Of a stretch of 64,000 bases of DNA, positions 17,069 to 26,504 are shown piece after piece; position 1 is the stretch's first letter, and the number at the start of each line of letters is the position of its first letter. The stretch is taken from NCBI GenBank assembly GCA_016235595.1, contig JACRJX010000029.1:372001-436000 (forward strand). The letters are read 5' to 3'. The notes below the pieces were generated by a model that saw only the letters and a program-made list of their open reading frames with translations, had not been told where the DNA came from and made no database searches. The translations under genes and the position numbers were made by a program. The DNA is from Verrucomicrobiota bacterium. Lineage in GTDB: Bacteria; Verrucomicrobiota; Verrucomicrobiia; CAIQCK01.

Positions 17069-18829
17069 ATGGAGCAAGCGGCACAACGCAACACGCGCGA
17101 CGAATCGGAGCAACTGCGCCGATTTGGTCCCGTGTTATTGGTCGCGCTGGCGTTTCTGCTGCTGCTGCCGGGCAACGGCGCGCTGCCGTTGATTGACCGC
17201 GACGAGCCGCGGTTTGCGCGGGCCACGCAGGAGATGATTGACCGCAGTGAGTGGGCCGTTCCTTATTTCAACTCCGACCCGGCGATGGACAACGAGGCAC
17301 GATGGCGGGCCGTCCTGGCGGGAGCAAGTCCGGAGTCGGTCGGCTACCGTTTTGACAAACCGATCCTGATCTATTGGTTGATGCGGCCTTGCTACATGCT
17401 GCTCGGCGTTAACGAGTTCAGCGCACGGCTGCCGTCTGTAATTTGTTCGGCGCTGTTGGTGTGGCTGGTGTTCCAGGTTGGGGCACGCTGGTTCTCGGTG
17501 ACGACGGGATTCGCAGCCGGGTTCGGATTGCTGACGTGTCTGCAAATGCTGATCCACGGCCGGCTGGCGGTGGCGGACATGCCGATGGTGTTGTGCGTGC
17601 TGGCAGCGCACTACGCGTTGTTTGAACTGCTGCGTGAGGAATCGCCGGGCGGCCGTCGGCGATGGTTCTGGTTGTTCTACGGCGCGCTCGGTGTCGGCTT
17701 TCTCGCCAAAGGTCCGGTGGCGGTCGTGACGCCGGTGGTGACGTTGCTCATCCATCGGTTCGTTTTCTGGCGTCAACCGCTGCCGTGGCGGCGGCTGCAA
17801 TTGGCGTGGGGGATTCCGGTCGTGTTGGCGATCATTGCGGCGTGGGGCATTCCCGCGCTGGTGCGCACGCATGGCCTGTTCTGGCGCATCGGCATTGGCG
17901 AACACATCGTCGCGCGCGGGCACGAGTCGTTCCAAGGTCATGGCTCGTGGGCGCTGCACTACTATCTGGTGGCCGGGTTGATCAGCCTTTTCCCGTGGAT
18001 CGCCTTCGCGGGCGACGGCGTGCGGGCGGTGCGACAGGGTTGGAACGAACGGAACGCGTTCCTGCTATCGTGGGCGGTCGGCACGTATGTGCTGTTCACC
18101 TGCTATCTGACAAAGCTGCCCCACTACGTGTTGCCGGCGTTCCCGGCTTTGTTGCTGATGCTTGGCCAGGCGTTTGAGCCGGGTGCTGCTCCAACGCGCT
18201 GGACGAAACTGTGGTTCTGGACCGTCAATGTGTTGCTGTTGGTTGTGGGAGGCGCAGTGTTGGGAGTGGCGCTGGGTGAAACGTTCGAGGCGCCATTCGC
18301 CGGGCTGCGATGGGTGTTGTTTGGCGCGACAGGCGTCGTGCTCTCGCTGGTGCTGCTCGGGCTGTTCTGGCGCGCGGGCCGCCGACTGGCTTCCGTGTTG
18401 CCGCTGATCGGCCTCATCATCGGCACGACGATCATCAGCGCGGGACTGCGGCAGATCACGCCCGCCACGCAACTGCAATCCCTCTTCCAGCAACTGCCGC
18501 GCGACACGAAGTGCGGCTGCCTCGACTTCGGCGAGCCGAGCCTCATCTTCTACGCCGGCCGAAAGTGGGAGATGGCCACCGATGTCAACGCCCTCGCCGC
18601 GTTTCTTGCCAAGCCTGGCCCGCGCATCGTGATTTGTCAGGAACGCGAGCTGCGACTGGGCGATTATATCAAGCGGCTGCGCGGCAAGGCAGTGAAGCCG
18701 TCAGGCGGGAGCGACTTTCTCAATCAACTGGCCGTGCTGGACGCCAGCGGCTGCCAGCGGCGCGACGTGCAAGGCTTCAACTCAGCTCGCGGGAGTTGGG
18801 CTTGGCTGCGGGTGTATTATCGGTTTTAG
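17069..18829 (+). CDS. ArnT/PMT-type (GT39-like) membrane glycosyltransferase
   Basis: A 586-residue polytopic membrane protein. The first helix (LLVALAFLLLLPG) is followed by IDRDEPRFARATQEMIDRSE, the periplasmic loop with the acidic DE residues of the dolichyl-phosphate-mannosyltransferase/ArnT family. Later segments include FDKPILIYWLMRPCYMLLG, LPSVICSALLVWLVF and LAKGPVAVVTPVVTLLIHR. Such enzymes transfer a sugar from a polyprenyl-phosphate carrier to lipid A or protein on the periplasmic side. The donor and acceptor here are unknown. AAGGAACG precedes the ATG. Its last 53 bases overlap the end of the convergent PAP2 gene. Confidence 0.87.
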   Translation: MEQAAQRNTRDESEQLRRFGPVLLVALAFLLLLPGNGALPLIDRDEPRFARATQEMIDRSEWAVPYFNSDPAMDNEARWRAVLAGASPESVGYRFDKPILIYWLMRPCYMLLGVNEFSARLPSVICSALLVWLVFQVGARWFSVTTGFAAGFGLLTCLQMLIHGRLAVADMPMVLCVLAAHYALFELLREESPGGRRRWFWLFYGALGVGFLAKGPVAVVTPVVTLLIHRFVFWRQPLPWRRLQLAWGIPVVLAIIAAWGIPALVRTHGLFWRIGIGEHIVARGHESFQGHGSWALHYYLVAGLISLFPWIAFAGDGVRAVRQGWNERNAFLLSWAVGTYVLFTCYLTKLPHYVLPAFPALLLMLGQAFEPGAAPTRWTKLWFWTVNVLLLVVGGAVLGVALGETFEAPFAGLRWVLFGATGVVLSLVLLGLFWRAGRRLASVLPLIGLIIGTTIISAGLRQITPATQLQSLFQQLPRDTKCGCLDFGEPSLIFYAGRKWEMATDVNALAAFLAKPGPRIVICQERELRLGDYIKRLRGKAVKPSGGSDFLNQLAVLDASGCQRRDVQGFNSARGSWAWLRVYYRF

Positions 18830-19475
18830 CCTCTTCTTCCCGACGGTAGCGGCGCGCGGCGAAGCCCAGCACCACGCCGTTCAGCGATCCCACCCATGCG
18901 CCCACCCAGACATCGGAAGGGAAATGACTCTTCTGGCAAATCCGCGACCAGCCGACCCCGGCCGCGCCCGCCAGCAGTGGCACTCCCACAGGTGGCAGCG
19001 CCACGGCCAGCACGCCTGCTGTTCCAAACGCCGTCGTCGTATGGGCTGAAGGAAAGCTGAGAAAATCGCGATGGAAGTGCGGCCCGTATAAACCGTCTGG
19101 TAGACCCACGCCCGGTCGCGGCCGGCCCGTCGCAAAGCGCACAATGTCCACCTCGAGACCCGCCACGCTCGCGCCCAGCAGGCAAGCCAGAGCCGCCACG
19201 CGCAAGAACGGCCGCCGCAACGCCTTGCCTGCCAACCACAACACCCCCGTGATGATCAGCGTTCCCGTCCAGTAATCGCCCCACCGGCTGAACAGAGTGG
19301 CAATCTTGTGCCAAGGCTCGTCACAACCGGATACTAGCCCGCTCCAGGTCCGGTCATGCGGTAGGATCAATGCACAACCAACCGCCATCACCACAAACAG
19401 TAACGACAGCGTACCCCATCGCTCGCGTGCGATGCGGCCGGCCAGAACCAAGAGGCGTTGTGCTGTTCTGAGCAT
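18777..19475 (-). CDS. PAP2-family membrane phosphatase
   Basis: A 232-residue type 2 phosphatidic acid phosphatase-like protein with the three phosphatase motifs: RFATGRPRP (motif 1), FPSAHTTTAF (motif 2, PSAH instead of PSGH) and SRICQKSHFPSDVWVG (motif 3 with catalytic His and Asp). Several membrane helices surround them. The start at 19475 (MLRTAQRLL) is preferred over one at 19742, whose extra N-terminus is not family-like and would overlap the start of uvrA on the other strand. The substrate may be undecaprenyl pyrophosphate or lipid phosphates. The C-terminal tail is Lys/Arg-rich. Confidence 0.84.
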   Translation of the reverse strand: MLRTAQRLLVLAGRIARERWGTLSLLFVVMAVGCALILPHDRTWSGLVSGCDEPWHKIATLFSRWGDYWTGTLIITGVLWLAGKALRRPFLRVAALACLLGASVAGLEVDIVRFATGRPRPGVGLPDGLYGPHFHRDFLSFPSAHTTTAFGTAGVLAVALPPVGVPLLAGAAGVGWSRICQKSHFPSDVWVGAWVGSLNGVVLGFAARRYRREEEAKTDNTPAAKPNSRELS

Positions 19476-19605
19476 TGTCTGGCGGCCACCATAGCCGCCT
19501 CCGCCGGGCGAGACAACCGGGAATTGTGGCGAAGGCGGGGGCGAAGATTTGTATGGCCAAGTCGCATGCCTCGCACTAATCTGCCAAATTCGACAATTTG
19601 CACAA

Positions 19606-22578
19606 ATGGCCACTGATTGGATAGTCATAGGCGGAGCGAGGCAGCATAACCTCAAGAACATCTCGCTCAAGATACCACGCAACAAACTCGTGGTGATGAC
19701 GGGCCTTTCTGGCAGCGGCAAGAGTTCATTGGCGTTCGACACGCTCTATGCCGAGGGCCAACGCAAATACGTCGAAAGCCTCTCAACCTACGCGCGGCAG
19801 TTCCTGGAGCAGATGCAGAAGCCGGACGTGGATTTCATTGACGGGTTGTCGCCGGCCATCGCCATCGAGCAGCGCACCGCCTCCAGCAACCCCCGTTCGA
19901 CCATCGCCACGACGACAGAAATCTACGATTATCTTCGCCTGCTCTACGCCAGCGTCGGTCATTTGCACTGCCCGAAGTGCGGCAAGCCCGTGTCGCGCCA
20001 GACAGTCCAGCAGATCGTGGACGCCGTGCTGGCGGCGCCGGGCGGCACGCGATTGATGGTGTTGGCGACGATGGTGGACGGCGAAAAGGGCGAATTCCGT
20101 GACGTGCTCGACAAGATGAAGCGGCAGGGTTTCGCGCGAGCGCGAGTTGATGGTGAGATGATCGAGCTGGCGCTGGACCCGCACAAGGGCGCGGAGCAGT
20201 CCGCGCCGGTCAAGCTCGACAAGGCCCGCAAGCACGTCATCGAGGCGGTAATTGACCGGCTGGTGATTCCGAGCGCGCAGTTCGGCGGAGCGGACAAGAT
20301 TCGCGTGCGGCTGACGGATTCGATCGAGACGGCATTGAAGTGGGGTGAGAACGTCGTGCGCGTGCTGACCGTGCCGCCGCGGCCGATGCCCGTGGTGACG
20401 CCGGTGCCAGGAGTTCCTGCGCCGCAGGAAAAGTGGAACGAGACGGTTTACTCGACGCTAAACGCCTGCGTGGAGTGCGGCATCAGTTTCGGCGACCTGA
20501 CGCCGGCCCATTTCAGTTTCAACAGCCCGCACGGCGCCTGCCCGGAGTGTCACGGCCTCGGCACCAAGCTGGTGTTCGATCCTGAGCTGATCGTTACCGA
20601 CCCGGAGAAGACGCTGGAGAACGGCGCGGTGGCTCCGTGGCGGCGCGGCGGCCGGCGGATGATCATCTATTACAAGATGCTGCTGCGCTCTGTGGCGAAG
20701 CACTACAACGTGCCGTTGGAGACGAAGTGGAAGGACCTCAGTGAGGAGTTCCGCAAGACGTTGCTCCATGGCAGCAAGGAGGAGATCGAGTTCGGTTTCT
20801 TCCGCGGCGGCGCGTGGAAGACGGTGAAACGGCCGTTCGAGGGCGTCATCCCAAACTTGGAACGTCTCTACGCCGAAACCGAGAGCGAGTTCACCAAGCA
20901 GCGGCTCAGTGGTTACATGGGCCGCATCCGCTGCCCGAACTGCCGCGGAGCACGGCTGCGGCCGGAGTCGCGCGCAGTCACGGTCGGCGGGAAGTCCGTC
21001 ATTCAGATTTGCAAGCTTAGCATCGGCAAGGCGGCGCAGTTCTTCGAGAAGGTCGAACTGACGCCGATGGAGGCCAAGATTGCCGAGGAGGTCGTCAAAG
21101 AGGTCAAGAAACGGCTGAAGTTCCTGCGCGACGTCGGTCTCGACTACCTGACGCTCGACCGCGAGAGCGCCACGCTCAGCGGTGGCGAGGCGCAACGCAT
21201 CCGGCTTGCAACGCAGATCGGCGCGGGACTGGTCGGCTGTCTCTACATCCTCGACGAGCCGAGCATCGGCCTGCACCAACGCGACAACGACCGGCTCATC
21301 AACTCACTCGAGGGCCTGCGCAACCTCGGCAACACCGTCATCGTCGTCGAGCACGACGAAGACACCATCCGCAAAGCCGACTGGATCGTGGACCTCGGCC
21401 CCGGCGCGGGTGTGCGTGGCGGCTACATCGTCGCCAACGGTCCGGCGGCGGAAGTGCTGGCCTCGCCGACATCGCTGACATCGCGATTCCTTCGCGGCGA
21501 ACTGAAGATCGAGATACCCCGCAAACGTCGCATGCCGCATGGCACCTGGCTCGAAGTGCAGGGCGCCCGCGAGAATAATCTCAAGTCCATCAACGCGAAG
21601 ATTCCGCTCGGTTGTTTCGTTTGTGTGACCGGCGTCAGCGGCAGCGGCAAGTCCACGCTCGTGGACGATATCCTCCGCAAGGCGCTGTTCCGAAAGTTTT
21701 ACGGCTCGAAGGAAAAACCCGGTGAGCACGATGCCATCCTCGGCTCGGACGAACTCGACAAGGTCGTTGTCATCGATCAGTCGCCGATCGGCCGCACGCC
21801 GCGCAGCAACCCGGCCACTTACACCGGCATGTTCAATCACATCCGCGATCTCTTCGCACACCTGCCGACGGCGCGCGTGCGCGGCTACGGCGCCGGCCGG
21901 TTCAGCTTCAACGTCAAGGGCGGCCGTTGCGAGGTCTGCAAAGGCGACGGTCTCATCCGTATCGAGATGCACTTCCTGCCGGACGTCTATGTCACCTGCG
22001 AGACCTGCCGCGGCCAGCGTTACAACCGCGACACGCTGGAGATCACCTACCACGGCAAGAACATCGCCGACGTGCTGGAGATGACCGTGGACGAAGCACT
22101 GACGTTCTTCCGCGCCGTGCCACAGATCGAAGAAAAGCTCCGCGTCCTCGCCGAGGTCGGCCTCGGCTACATCAAGCTGGGCCAGCAGGCCACGACGCTC
22201 TCTGGCGGCGAGGCTCAGCGCGTCAAGCTCGCCGCCGAACTGGCGCGCCACGCCACCGGCCGCACGCTCTACATCCTCGACGAACCGACGACCGGCCTGC
22301 ATTTCGCCGACATTGAGAAGCTGCTGGAGGTCTTGAACAAACTTTGCGACGCCGGCAACACCGTGCTCGTCATCGAGCACAACCTCGACGTCATCAAGTG
22401 TGCTGACTGGCTGTTGGATCTCGGCCCCGAAGGCGGCGACGGTGGCGGCAAGATCGTTGCCGAAGGTCCGCCCGAAAAAGTTGCCGCCAACCCCAGGAGC
22501 TTCACCGGCCAGTTCCTCAAGCGCATCGTCAACGGCGGCGCGGGCAAACCGGCCGCAGAAGTCGTCGCGGTGAAGTGA
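19606..22578 (+). CDS. uvrA: Excinuclease ABC subunit A
   Basis: A 990-residue UvrA. First Walker A is GLSGSGKSS (residues 33-41), second GVSGSGKST (about 676-684). Both signature motifs LSGGEAQR and both Walker B motifs (LYILDEPSIGLHQRDN, LYILDEPTTGLHFAD) are intact. Zinc-finger cysteine pairs CPKC, CVEC/CPEC, CPNC and CEVC/CETC are all present. It finds bulky DNA damage and loads UvrB in nucleotide excision repair. The ATG at 19606 begins the family-typical IVIGGARQHNLKNI. Slightly longer than the usual 940-960 residues because of extra sequence near residues 255-285. Confidence 0.97.
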   Translation: MATDWIVIGGARQHNLKNISLKIPRNKLVVMTGLSGSGKSSLAFDTLYAEGQRKYVESLSTYARQFLEQMQKPDVDFIDGLSPAIAIEQRTASSNPRSTIATTTEIYDYLRLLYASVGHLHCPKCGKPVSRQTVQQIVDAVLAAPGGTRLMVLATMVDGEKGEFRDVLDKMKRQGFARARVDGEMIELALDPHKGAEQSAPVKLDKARKHVIEAVIDRLVIPSAQFGGADKIRVRLTDSIETALKWGENVVRVLTVPPRPMPVVTPVPGVPAPQEKWNETVYSTLNACVECGISFGDLTPAHFSFNSPHGACPECHGLGTKLVFDPELIVTDPEKTLENGAVAPWRRGGRRMIIYYKMLLRSVAKHYNVPLETKWKDLSEEFRKTLLHGSKEEIEFGFFRGGAWKTVKRPFEGVIPNLERLYAETESEFTKQRLSGYMGRIRCPNCRGARLRPESRAVTVGGKSVIQICKLSIGKAAQFFEKVELTPMEAKIAEEVVKEVKKRLKFLRDVGLDYLTLDRESATLSGGEAQRIRLATQIGAGLVGCLYILDEPSIGLHQRDNDRLINSLEGLRNLGNTVIVVEHDEDTIRKADWIVDLGPGAGVRGGYIVANGPAAEVLASPTSLTSRFLRGELKIEIPRKRRMPHGTWLEVQGARENNLKSINAKIPLGCFVCVTGVSGSGKSTLVDDILRKALFRKFYGSKEKPGEHDAILGSDELDKVVVIDQSPIGRTPRSNPATYTGMFNHIRDLFAHLPTARVRGYGAGRFSFNVKGGRCEVCKGDGLIRIEMHFLPDVYVTCETCRGQRYNRDTLEITYHGKNIADVLEMTVDEALTFFRAVPQIEEKLRVLAEVGLGYIKLGQQATTLSGGEAQRVKLAAELARHATGRTLYILDEPTTGLHFADIEKLLEVLNKLCDAGNTVLVIEHNLDVIKCADWLLDLGPEGGDGGGKIVAEGPPEKVAANPRSFTGQFLKRIVNGGAGKPAAEVVAVK

Positions 22579-22757
22579 ACGTGACGGTTTCAGCAGCGCA
22601 TGTCGTTGGAGCCCGGCTTCAGCTTGTGCTGTGAGTTGAAGAGTCCCAAGTCCGAACCCCAACCAGCGGCACATCAGAAGACGGAAGTTCCGTTTTTTTA
22701 CGGGAGTAACCGCCCTCAGACTCGACACGCCCGCCTTGTTTCTGCCAGAATCAACGT

Positions 22758-25307
22758 GTGCGATTGAAGTCTCAACTGTTGCTTGTCGTCTGCGCTGCGT
22801 TGCTCGTGGCGTGGCCGGCGTCTGCAGCGGAAACGCGTTCTGCGGCGGAACTGTGGCGTACGGGACTCAGCGCATTCCGCGACGGCATTTACGATGTGGC
22901 GGAACGGCAATTGCGCGCGTTGCTGACGGCGTATCCGAAGTCCTCCAACACCGAGGAGGCGACGCTGCTGCTGGGAGAGACGATGGTGCTTACCGGCCAG
23001 AAGGAAGCGGCGCTGCAATGGCTGGAGGCCGCGGCGGGGAAGTTTTCGTCGGGCCGCTTCGCCGATGCGTTCGTGTTCTGGCATGCGGAGGCGCTCGCGC
23101 ATGCCGGCCGCTGGAAAGAAGCGGATGCGCGCTACCGTGAGTTGCTGGCGAAATTTCCGACGAGCGACTATGTGTCGCAGGCCCAGTATGGACTCGGCTA
23201 CGCGTTGTTCGCGTTGGGCAGCTTCAATGAAGCTGACACCACGTTCGGGGCGATTTCACCCCAGCTCGCATCCCGCGAATTGCTGGGTGACGCGGCGTTA
23301 ATGAGAGGCCGGATCGCGTTGGCGGCGAAAAACTACGGCGCAGCCGAATCGCACTTCCAATCAGTGACGGAGCAATTTCCCAATACGTCCGTTGGCTGGC
23401 AGACGTTTTACTGGCTCGGCCAGTTGCGGCGGGAGCAGGGCAACCTCGATGGCGCGGCCGCGGCGTTTGACAAGGCGTTGGCAGGTAGCCGCGCCGCGCC
23501 GGCCATGGCGGCGTTTGCGGCGCAAGCATGGCTTGCGCTGGGAGAGGTGCGGCTGGCGCAGCGTCGTTGGACGGAGGCGGCGGCGGCGTTTCGAGGGGCG
23601 TTCGCGCGCAGCACGAACGAGGCAGTGAAACGGTCGGCGGTGACGCAGTTGAATGCGCTGGCGCCTCAAATCGCGCGGAGCGAGGACGCCATCGGTCTGT
23701 TGCGCGCTTTTGTGGATGAGCATCCGCAGGATGCGTTGACAACACCGGCGCTGTTGCGGCTGGCGCAGATGCTCGCGGCGGTGAAGCGGAATGAAGAGGC
23801 GCTGGTGTTTTTCCAACGGCTGGCAACGCAGTTCCCGCAAAGCGAAGAGGCGTCTGCCGCGCTGAACGGCGCGGCGTGGTCGCAATTGGCGTTGGGACGT
23901 CCGGCTGAGTCTGCGGACGGATTCGCGCAGGTGGCACGGGCCGCAAAGGATCCGGCACTGGTGGCGCAGGCGTGTTTCAAGATGGGCGACCTGGCGTTTG
24001 CCGCCAACGATTTCGAAAAAGCCGCCAACAGCTACGAGCAATCGTTGCGCGCCGATCCTCGCGGGCAGCTCGCCAGCGAGGCGCTCTGGCAACTGGCGCT
24101 GTCGGCTGCCAAGGCGGGCCAGGCCGACCGCAGCGCGGCGGCACTGGAGAAGTTTCTCGCCGCTTATCCGCAACATCCGCACACCGATGAAGCATGGCTG
24201 CAACTCGGCCAGGCTTATGTCGCGCAATGCCGGTATGAACGGGCATGGCTGACGTTCGAGAAACTCTGGGTTGGCCGCGAACCGGGCAAGCTGGCCATGC
24301 AAGCGCGGCTGGCGGCCGCGGCAGCGCGCGAGTCAGCGGGCCGTTGGCTGGAGGCGGCACAAAATTACGAAGAGATTCTCGCATTGAAGCCGGCGGAAGA
24401 CGTGGCGGCGCTGGCGGCGTTCGAGCGCGCGCACTGCCTGGCGCGAGAGGGTGACGAGGTTGGGGCGCGCCGCGGTTTCGAGCGGGTGTTGAAGGAGTTT
24501 CCGAAAACATCGCAGGCCGTCGAAGCGGTATTCTGGATGGCGCAACAACATTTCAACCGAAAGGAGTGGGCCGAGGCGCAAAAGCTTTTCGCGACTGTGC
24601 CGCAACGCTGGGTGGGCCATCGGTTGGCCGACAGCGCGCTGTTGTGGTCCGCGCGCGCAGCGTTGAACCGGCAGGCTTACAAGGAAGCGCGCGACATCCT
24701 GGAGGAGTTGCTGCGAAACCCGGCTTACCGCACCAGCCCGTGGCGTGCGGACGCACGTCTTCTTGAAGCCGAATCGCTGGCGGAGGAAAGCAAGTTCGCC
24801 GAGGCGCTGCTGGTGTTTGAGAGCGTGACGCGCGATTTTGCTGACACGTTGCAGGCCGACGAGGCTCTGGGCCGGCAAGGCGATTGTCATTTCAGCCTGG
24901 CCACGGAGGTTCCAGCAAACCCGAAGTTGGAGCGTTATCAGCAGGCGATCGTGGTCTATCAGCAGGTATTGAACAGTCTGCGCGCCAGCCCGGCGCTCAA
25001 GAGCCAGGCACGCTACAAGATCGGCAAGTGTCAGGAGAAGCTGGGCGAGACGACCAAGGCGCTGGAGAGCTACCTGGCCGTCATCTATGAGGCGGACGCA
25101 CAGGGGAAGATTCTGGCGGAGCCGGTGTGGTTTTCGCGGGCGGGCTTCGACGCAGGGGAACTGTTGGAGGGCCAGGGGCGATGGGCCGAGGCGGCGAAGG
25201 TATATTTGCGTCTCATGAAGTCGGGTTTCCCTTGCAGTGGCCAGGCGCGTCAGCGGCTGGAGAAGATTCGCACCGACCATCCCGACGCGGTCAGAGATGT
25301 GAAGTGA
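22758..25307 (+). CDS. Secreted TPR-repeat protein
   Basis: An 849-residue protein starting at GTG, with a signal peptide (LLLVVCAALLVAWPASAAE) and then TPR repeats along almost all of its length (for example TEEATLLLGETMVLTGQKEAALQWLE and EASAALNGAAWSQLALGRPAESADGF). No in-frame ATG gives the signal sequence. It resembles the periplasmic BamD/YbgF-type TPR scaffolds but is much longer; no enzyme domain is visible. It probably mediates protein contacts in the periplasm. A hairpin terminator follows at 25332. Confidence 0.82.
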   Translation: MRLKSQLLLVVCAALLVAWPASAAETRSAAELWRTGLSAFRDGIYDVAERQLRALLTAYPKSSNTEEATLLLGETMVLTGQKEAALQWLEAAAGKFSSGRFADAFVFWHAEALAHAGRWKEADARYRELLAKFPTSDYVSQAQYGLGYALFALGSFNEADTTFGAISPQLASRELLGDAALMRGRIALAAKNYGAAESHFQSVTEQFPNTSVGWQTFYWLGQLRREQGNLDGAAAAFDKALAGSRAAPAMAAFAAQAWLALGEVRLAQRRWTEAAAAFRGAFARSTNEAVKRSAVTQLNALAPQIARSEDAIGLLRAFVDEHPQDALTTPALLRLAQMLAAVKRNEEALVFFQRLATQFPQSEEASAALNGAAWSQLALGRPAESADGFAQVARAAKDPALVAQACFKMGDLAFAANDFEKAANSYEQSLRADPRGQLASEALWQLALSAAKAGQADRSAAALEKFLAAYPQHPHTDEAWLQLGQAYVAQCRYERAWLTFEKLWVGREPGKLAMQARLAAAAARESAGRWLEAAQNYEEILALKPAEDVAALAAFERAHCLAREGDEVGARRGFERVLKEFPKTSQAVEAVFWMAQQHFNRKEWAEAQKLFATVPQRWVGHRLADSALLWSARAALNRQAYKEARDILEELLRNPAYRTSPWRADARLLEAESLAEESKFAEALLVFESVTRDFADTLQADEALGRQGDCHFSLATEVPANPKLERYQQAIVVYQQVLNSLRASPALKSQARYKIGKCQEKLGETTKALESYLAVIYEADAQGKILAEPVWFSRAGFDAGELLEGQGRWAEAAKVYLRLMKSGFPCSGQARQRLEKIRTDHPDAVRDVK

Positions 25308-25331
25308 CCCTCTGTCCGCATAGGGGAATTC

Positions 25332-25354
25332 CCTGATGCGGGAATCAGGTTTTT
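25332..25354 (+). terminator. Rho-independent terminator after the TPR gene
   Basis: Stem CCTGAT (25332-25337) and ATCAGG (25344-25349), six-base loop, then TTTTT (25350-25354). It lies 24 bases after the TPR stop. The stem is short, and a competing TTCCC/GGGAA pairing overlaps it. Confidence 0.55.
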
Positions 25355-25475
25355 CCGATTTGCGAATCGTGGGAGTGGGTCTACGTTATAGAATCATTCG
25401 GGTGCGAGGAATGTCTTGAAGCCGTTATTGAAGCAACGCGAATGAGGAATGACCGCCGAGACGAGACACACGAGT

Positions 25476-25772
25476 ATGAACGCGACACAGAGGCAACAAA
25501 CAAACTCTCCCAGCGCCCAGGAAATCGCCAACTGCGCTTATGCAATGTGGGAGAAGGAAGGCCGCCCGCACGGTCGTGACTTGGAGCATTGGCTGCGAGC
25601 CAAAGCGCAACTCGAAGGTGACCACCCACAGGATTCGCTGTCCTCCGTCAAAGGGGCTATTGCGGCAGCGCTGGCTGAGCACAAGGCCAGACGCTCGCCC
25701 GTTTTCCGCAAGGGTGCGGCGAGCACCGCGGACCGGCCTCGATCGAGAAAGCAGGCTCAGTTGGCAGAGTGA
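25476..25772 (+). CDS. DUF2934 small protein
   Basis: A 98-residue soluble protein. The central segment EIANCAYAMWEKEGRPHGRDLEHWLRAKAQL is the DUF2934 signature (IAxxAYxxWexEGRPxGrdxehWlrAExxL). The basic C-terminus has no known motif. The start at 25476 is chosen over an in-frame ATG at 25449 whose GAGG is only one base away; the choice is uncertain. The molecular role of DUF2934 proteins is not known to me. Confidence 0.78.
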   Translation: MNATQRQQTNSPSAQEIANCAYAMWEKEGRPHGRDLEHWLRAKAQLEGDHPQDSLSSVKGAIAAALAEHKARRSPVFRKGAASTADRPRSRKQAQLAE

Positions 25773-25915
25773 TTCACGTCACCGTTTGATCCAGAGCACG
25801 CTCATAGCATCTGCCCATCGGCGCAGGATGCTATGAATTTGCTTCCTGCAGCCAATGGGGGGCGGCTTGCTTTGGTTGGGGGCAACAGGTAGTGTTTGTC
25901 ACAACCAAAAAAACT

Positions 25916-26422
25916 ATGAGAGCTCGCTTCCTTTCGTTCACTGTGTGTGCTGTTGCCGCCGTGCTGCTCAATGGGTTTGTTGACTTCAGTCCCGCGCAGG
26001 CAGCCGAGAAGGCGCCCCAATATTCCATCAAACGCCTCGACAAAGCCGGCGTGGAAAAATACATCGAGTCGCTGAAAGGCAAAGTGGTCATTGTGGATTT
26101 CTGGGCCACATGGTGTCCGCCGTGCCGCCAGGAGATTCCCGGCTTTATCGAGCTGCAGAAGAAACACGGCGACAAAGGCCTTGTGGTGGTGGGGTTGTCG
26201 CTGGACGATGAAACTGAGGCGGTCAAGGATTTTTACAAAGCGCAGAAAGTCAACTATCCGGTCTTCGTTGTTGGCCAGGACACGACCGCCGCATGGGGCA
26301 ACATCGAAGCCATTCCGACGACGTTCATTCTCGATAAGGCCGGCAAGAAAGTGGGCGCGCCGCGCGTCGGCTACCACCCAAAAGAAGCGTTTGAGAAGGA
26401 AATAGTGCCGTTGCTGAAGTGA
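25916..26422 (+). CDS. TlpA/ResA-like periplasmic thioredoxin-fold protein
   Basis: A 168-residue exported redox protein. The N-terminal signal sequence (residues about 1-28) ends near AQAAEK. The active site is VIVDFWATWCPPCRQEIPG, with the WCPPC motif of TlpA/ResA-type thiol-disulfide oxidoreductases. The cis-Pro loop is AIPTTFILDKAGK. Such proteins reduce disulfides in apocytochrome c or other periplasmic targets. No cytochrome-maturation gene is beside it. The ATG at 25916 is chosen over the GTG at 25892 because it gives a compact signal peptide. Confidence 0.9.
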   Translation: MRARFLSFTVCAVAAVLLNGFVDFSPAQAAEKAPQYSIKRLDKAGVEKYIESLKGKVVIVDFWATWCPPCRQEIPGFIELQKKHGDKGLVVVGLSLDDETEAVKDFYKAQKVNYPVFVVGQDTTAAWGNIEAIPTTFILDKAGKKVGAPRVGYHPKEAFEKEIVPLLK

Positions 26423-26504
26423 CGGTGCGCTCAGAGCAGCAGAGGAGCAGGCAGACGACCGGCGCAATCTTCCACCCTTTCCCACCCAACAGGAGCTTTA
26501 TTCC

